The position numbers and the translations under genes are program-made. 34,334 bases of DNA, taken from the NCBI GenBank assembly GCA_016209905.1, contig JACQVG010000053.1:1-34334 (forward strand). The letters run 5' to 3'. Positions within the stretch are counted from its first letter, which is position 1, and each line of letters opens with the position of its first letter. Below are positions 32,671-34,334 of the stretch, in pieces. The DNA comes from Gemmatimonadota bacterium (GTDB lineage: Bacteria > Gemmatimonadota > Gemmatimonadetes > Gemmatimonadales > JACORV01). The notes under the pieces were generated by a model. It was not told where the DNA came from, ran no database searches, and was given only the letters and a program-made list of their open reading frames with translations.

Positions 32671-34323
32671 GTGATGGAACGTCGCCTTCTTCTCGCTATC
32701 GTGCTCATGGTCGTGGTGGCCGTGCTGCCCTCGTTGTTCGTGAAGCCGGGACCGCGCGGGGTGCCAGCCCCGGGTGGTGCGGGTGGGCCGCGCTCGCCGA
32801 TCGGCCGGGCGGCGCCCGCGCCGCTCGAGCGGGGGCCGTTGCCGACGGTTGCCGAGCCGCAGCCCGCTCGCCGCGGGCCGGCGGCGGAACCGGTGGTGGC
32901 GGACACGGTCTCCCTCTCCGGAGCGTGGTTCCGCTACCGCTTCACAACTGTGGGCGGTGGAGTCGAGGGAGCGGAGTTCCCGGGGTACGCGTTCGGCGAC
33001 ACTGGCGTCGTCAGCCTCATCCGCCGCGACGATCGACTCCTGGGGCACCGCCTGATCGTCGGAGACGACACGGTACGGCTGGACAGCGTACGGTTTGCCG
33101 TGGAGCGCAAGCAGGAGCGCGTGCGCTTCGACGGGGCCGCTGGCGCGCTGCGGGTCGGGATCGAGTACGCAGCGGTGAGCGGACGGGACTATCTCCTGGC
33201 CGTCTCGGGCTCGGTCGGCGGCCTCGAGGGTCGCGGCGCGCTGCTTCTGGTCGGGCTCGGATCCGGGTTCGCCAACACCGAGGAGACGGACAGCGGGGAC
33301 AACTACCGGCACTATGGCGTCGTCACCAGGCGCGCGACGCCGGAAAACCTCCCCTTCCGGTCGCTGGATGCCGGCGAGACTCGACCGCTGTCCGGGCCCT
33401 TCGACTGGGTCGCCGTCAAGTCCAAGTACTTCATCGGCGCGCTCCTCTCGAGCGACAGCACGCGACCGCAGTTCGGAGGGGCGGTCGTGACGGGCGGTCC
33501 GCGCCTGGGCCGCGACGCGACGCGCGTGGAAACGTGGGTGACGATGCCGGTGGGGCCGGACGGCAGGTTCCGCTACCTGGTGTACTTGGGCCCCCAAGCA
33601 TACCGGACGTTACGCCCGCTCGGACGCCAACTCGACAAGGCATCGCCCTACGGTTGGATCTTCAGGCCGATCGTGATGCCGTTTGCGACCTGGATCACGC
33701 GGCTTCTCATCTGGATGCACGAAATCCTGCACCTCGCCTACGGGTGGGTGCTTGTGCTGTTCGGGGTCCTGGTCCGCCTGGCGCTGTGGCCGCTGAACCA
33801 GAGGGCGATGAGGAGCTCGGTCGCCATGCAGGCGGTGCAACCGTTGCTCAAGGACCTTCAGGCGCAGCACAAGGACGACCCGCAGCGATTGCAGCAGGAG
33901 ATGATGAAGCTGTATCGGGAGCACAAGGTGAACCCGCTCGGGGGTTGCCTCCCGATGCTGTTGCCCTTCCCGGTGCTGCTCGCGCTCTTCTTCGTCTTCG
34001 CCAACACCATTGAGTTCCGAGGTGTGGCCTTCCTGTGGCTCCCGGACCTCTCTCACCGGGATCCGCTGTATATCATCCCGGTGGTGATGGGGGCGTCGAT
34101 GTGGGCGCTGTCCAAGCTGGGGCAGATGGGGATGCCGCCGAACCCGCAGGCGAAGATGATGACGACGGTCATGCCGATCATGATGACGGTGCTGTTCCTG
34201 AACTTCGCCTCGGGGCTGAACCTCTACTACGCTGTCTCCAATCTCGTGAGCCTGCCGCAGCAGTACCTGATCAATAAGGCGCGGGGAGTGGAGCTGGCGC
34301 GGCGCAGAGTGGGGAAGGGCTAG
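32671..34323 (+). CDS. yidC: Membrane protein insertase YidC
   Basis: This inner-membrane insertase is 550 residues if started at GTG 32671; the adjacent ATG at 32674 is equally possible. An N-terminal helix (LLLAIVLMVVVAVLPSLFV) is followed by a Pro/Ala-rich linker. The large periplasmic beta domain of Gram-negative YidC (about 80-310) comes next, then the five-helix core. The groove arginine is in VLVRLALWPLNQ, followed by the cytosolic hairpin LLKDLQAQHKDDPQRLQQEM and the LGGCLPMLLPFPVLLALFFV helix. The last cytosolic tail is short and basic. The gene is complete, ending 11 bases before the window end. Confidence 0.97.
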   Translation: MMERRLLLAIVLMVVVAVLPSLFVKPGPRGVPAPGGAGGPRSPIGRAAPAPLERGPLPTVAEPQPARRGPAAEPVVADTVSLSGAWFRYRFTTVGGGVEGAEFPGYAFGDTGVVSLIRRDDRLLGHRLIVGDDTVRLDSVRFAVERKQERVRFDGAAGALRVGIEYAAVSGRDYLLAVSGSVGGLEGRGALLLVGLGSGFANTEETDSGDNYRHYGVVTRRATPENLPFRSLDAGETRPLSGPFDWVAVKSKYFIGALLSSDSTRPQFGGAVVTGGPRLGRDATRVETWVTMPVGPDGRFRYLVYLGPQAYRTLRPLGRQLDKASPYGWIFRPIVMPFATWITRLLIWMHEILHLAYGWVLVLFGVLVRLALWPLNQRAMRSSVAMQAVQPLLKDLQAQHKDDPQRLQQEMMKLYREHKVNPLGGCLPMLLPFPVLLALFFVFANTIEFRGVAFLWLPDLSHRDPLYIIPVVMGASMWALSKLGQMGMPPNPQAKMMTTVMPIMMTVLFLNFASGLNLYYAVSNLVSLPQQYLINKARGVELARRRVGKG

Positions 34324-34334
34324 GCGTCGAGAGC

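Overview
The window reads as the replication-origin neighbourhood of a very GC-rich Gram-negative bacterium. The best guess is Gemmatimonadota or a related uncultured lineage. This rests on an inner-membrane YidC of the type with a large periplasmic domain, a GWxTD-domain lipoprotein, several secreted M28/M24/DUF885 peptidase-like proteins, and a type IV pilin. No 16S gene is present, so the assignment is an inference. Most of the sequence is ordinary chromosomal housekeeping. I found no prophage, CRISPR array, toxin-antitoxin pair or defence island, and nothing I would call a new system. The unusual points are regulatory layouts, degenerate active sites and gene order.

Left part (1-9.6 kb): the end of a CapA-like protein is followed by an M42 peptidase gene cut off by a decayed IS21 istB remnant. 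Next come a TPP riboswitch with its promoter and thiC, a 7Fe-type ferredoxin with a strong terminator, and a convergent alpha/beta hydrolase. An unusually AT-rich 384-bp gap precedes RNase D. A leftward group (AmrS radical SAM enzyme, DCC thiol oxidoreductase, MIP18-family Fe-S protein) is divergent from a secreted M28 peptidase.

Middle part (9.6-27.6 kb): an MMPL/RND exporter, a secreted streptogramin-lyase-like beta-propeller, and a second M28-like protein. A leftward series follows: GWxTD lipoprotein, dolichol/phytol-kinase-like membrane protein, polA, type IV pilin, a small DUF4031-like protein and an FG-GAP-like secreted protein. A kinase-domain-only Ser/Thr kinase and pyrE run rightward. 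An AraC regulator fused to a degenerate receiver-like domain is divergent from a DUF885 metallopeptidase and a Tat-exported M24-like protein.

Origin part (27.6-34.3 kb): rnpB (RNase P RNA), an mtgA-type transglycosylase, dnaN and dnaA leftward, and rpmH-rnpA-yidD-yidC rightward. The dnaA and rpmH promoters are back to back with -35 boxes two bases apart. The dnaA-dnaN gap carries several DnaA-box-like TGTGG motifs and an AT-rich stretch and is my oriC candidate. The RNA and protein subunits of RNase P lie about 4 kb apart, and recF does not follow dnaN.
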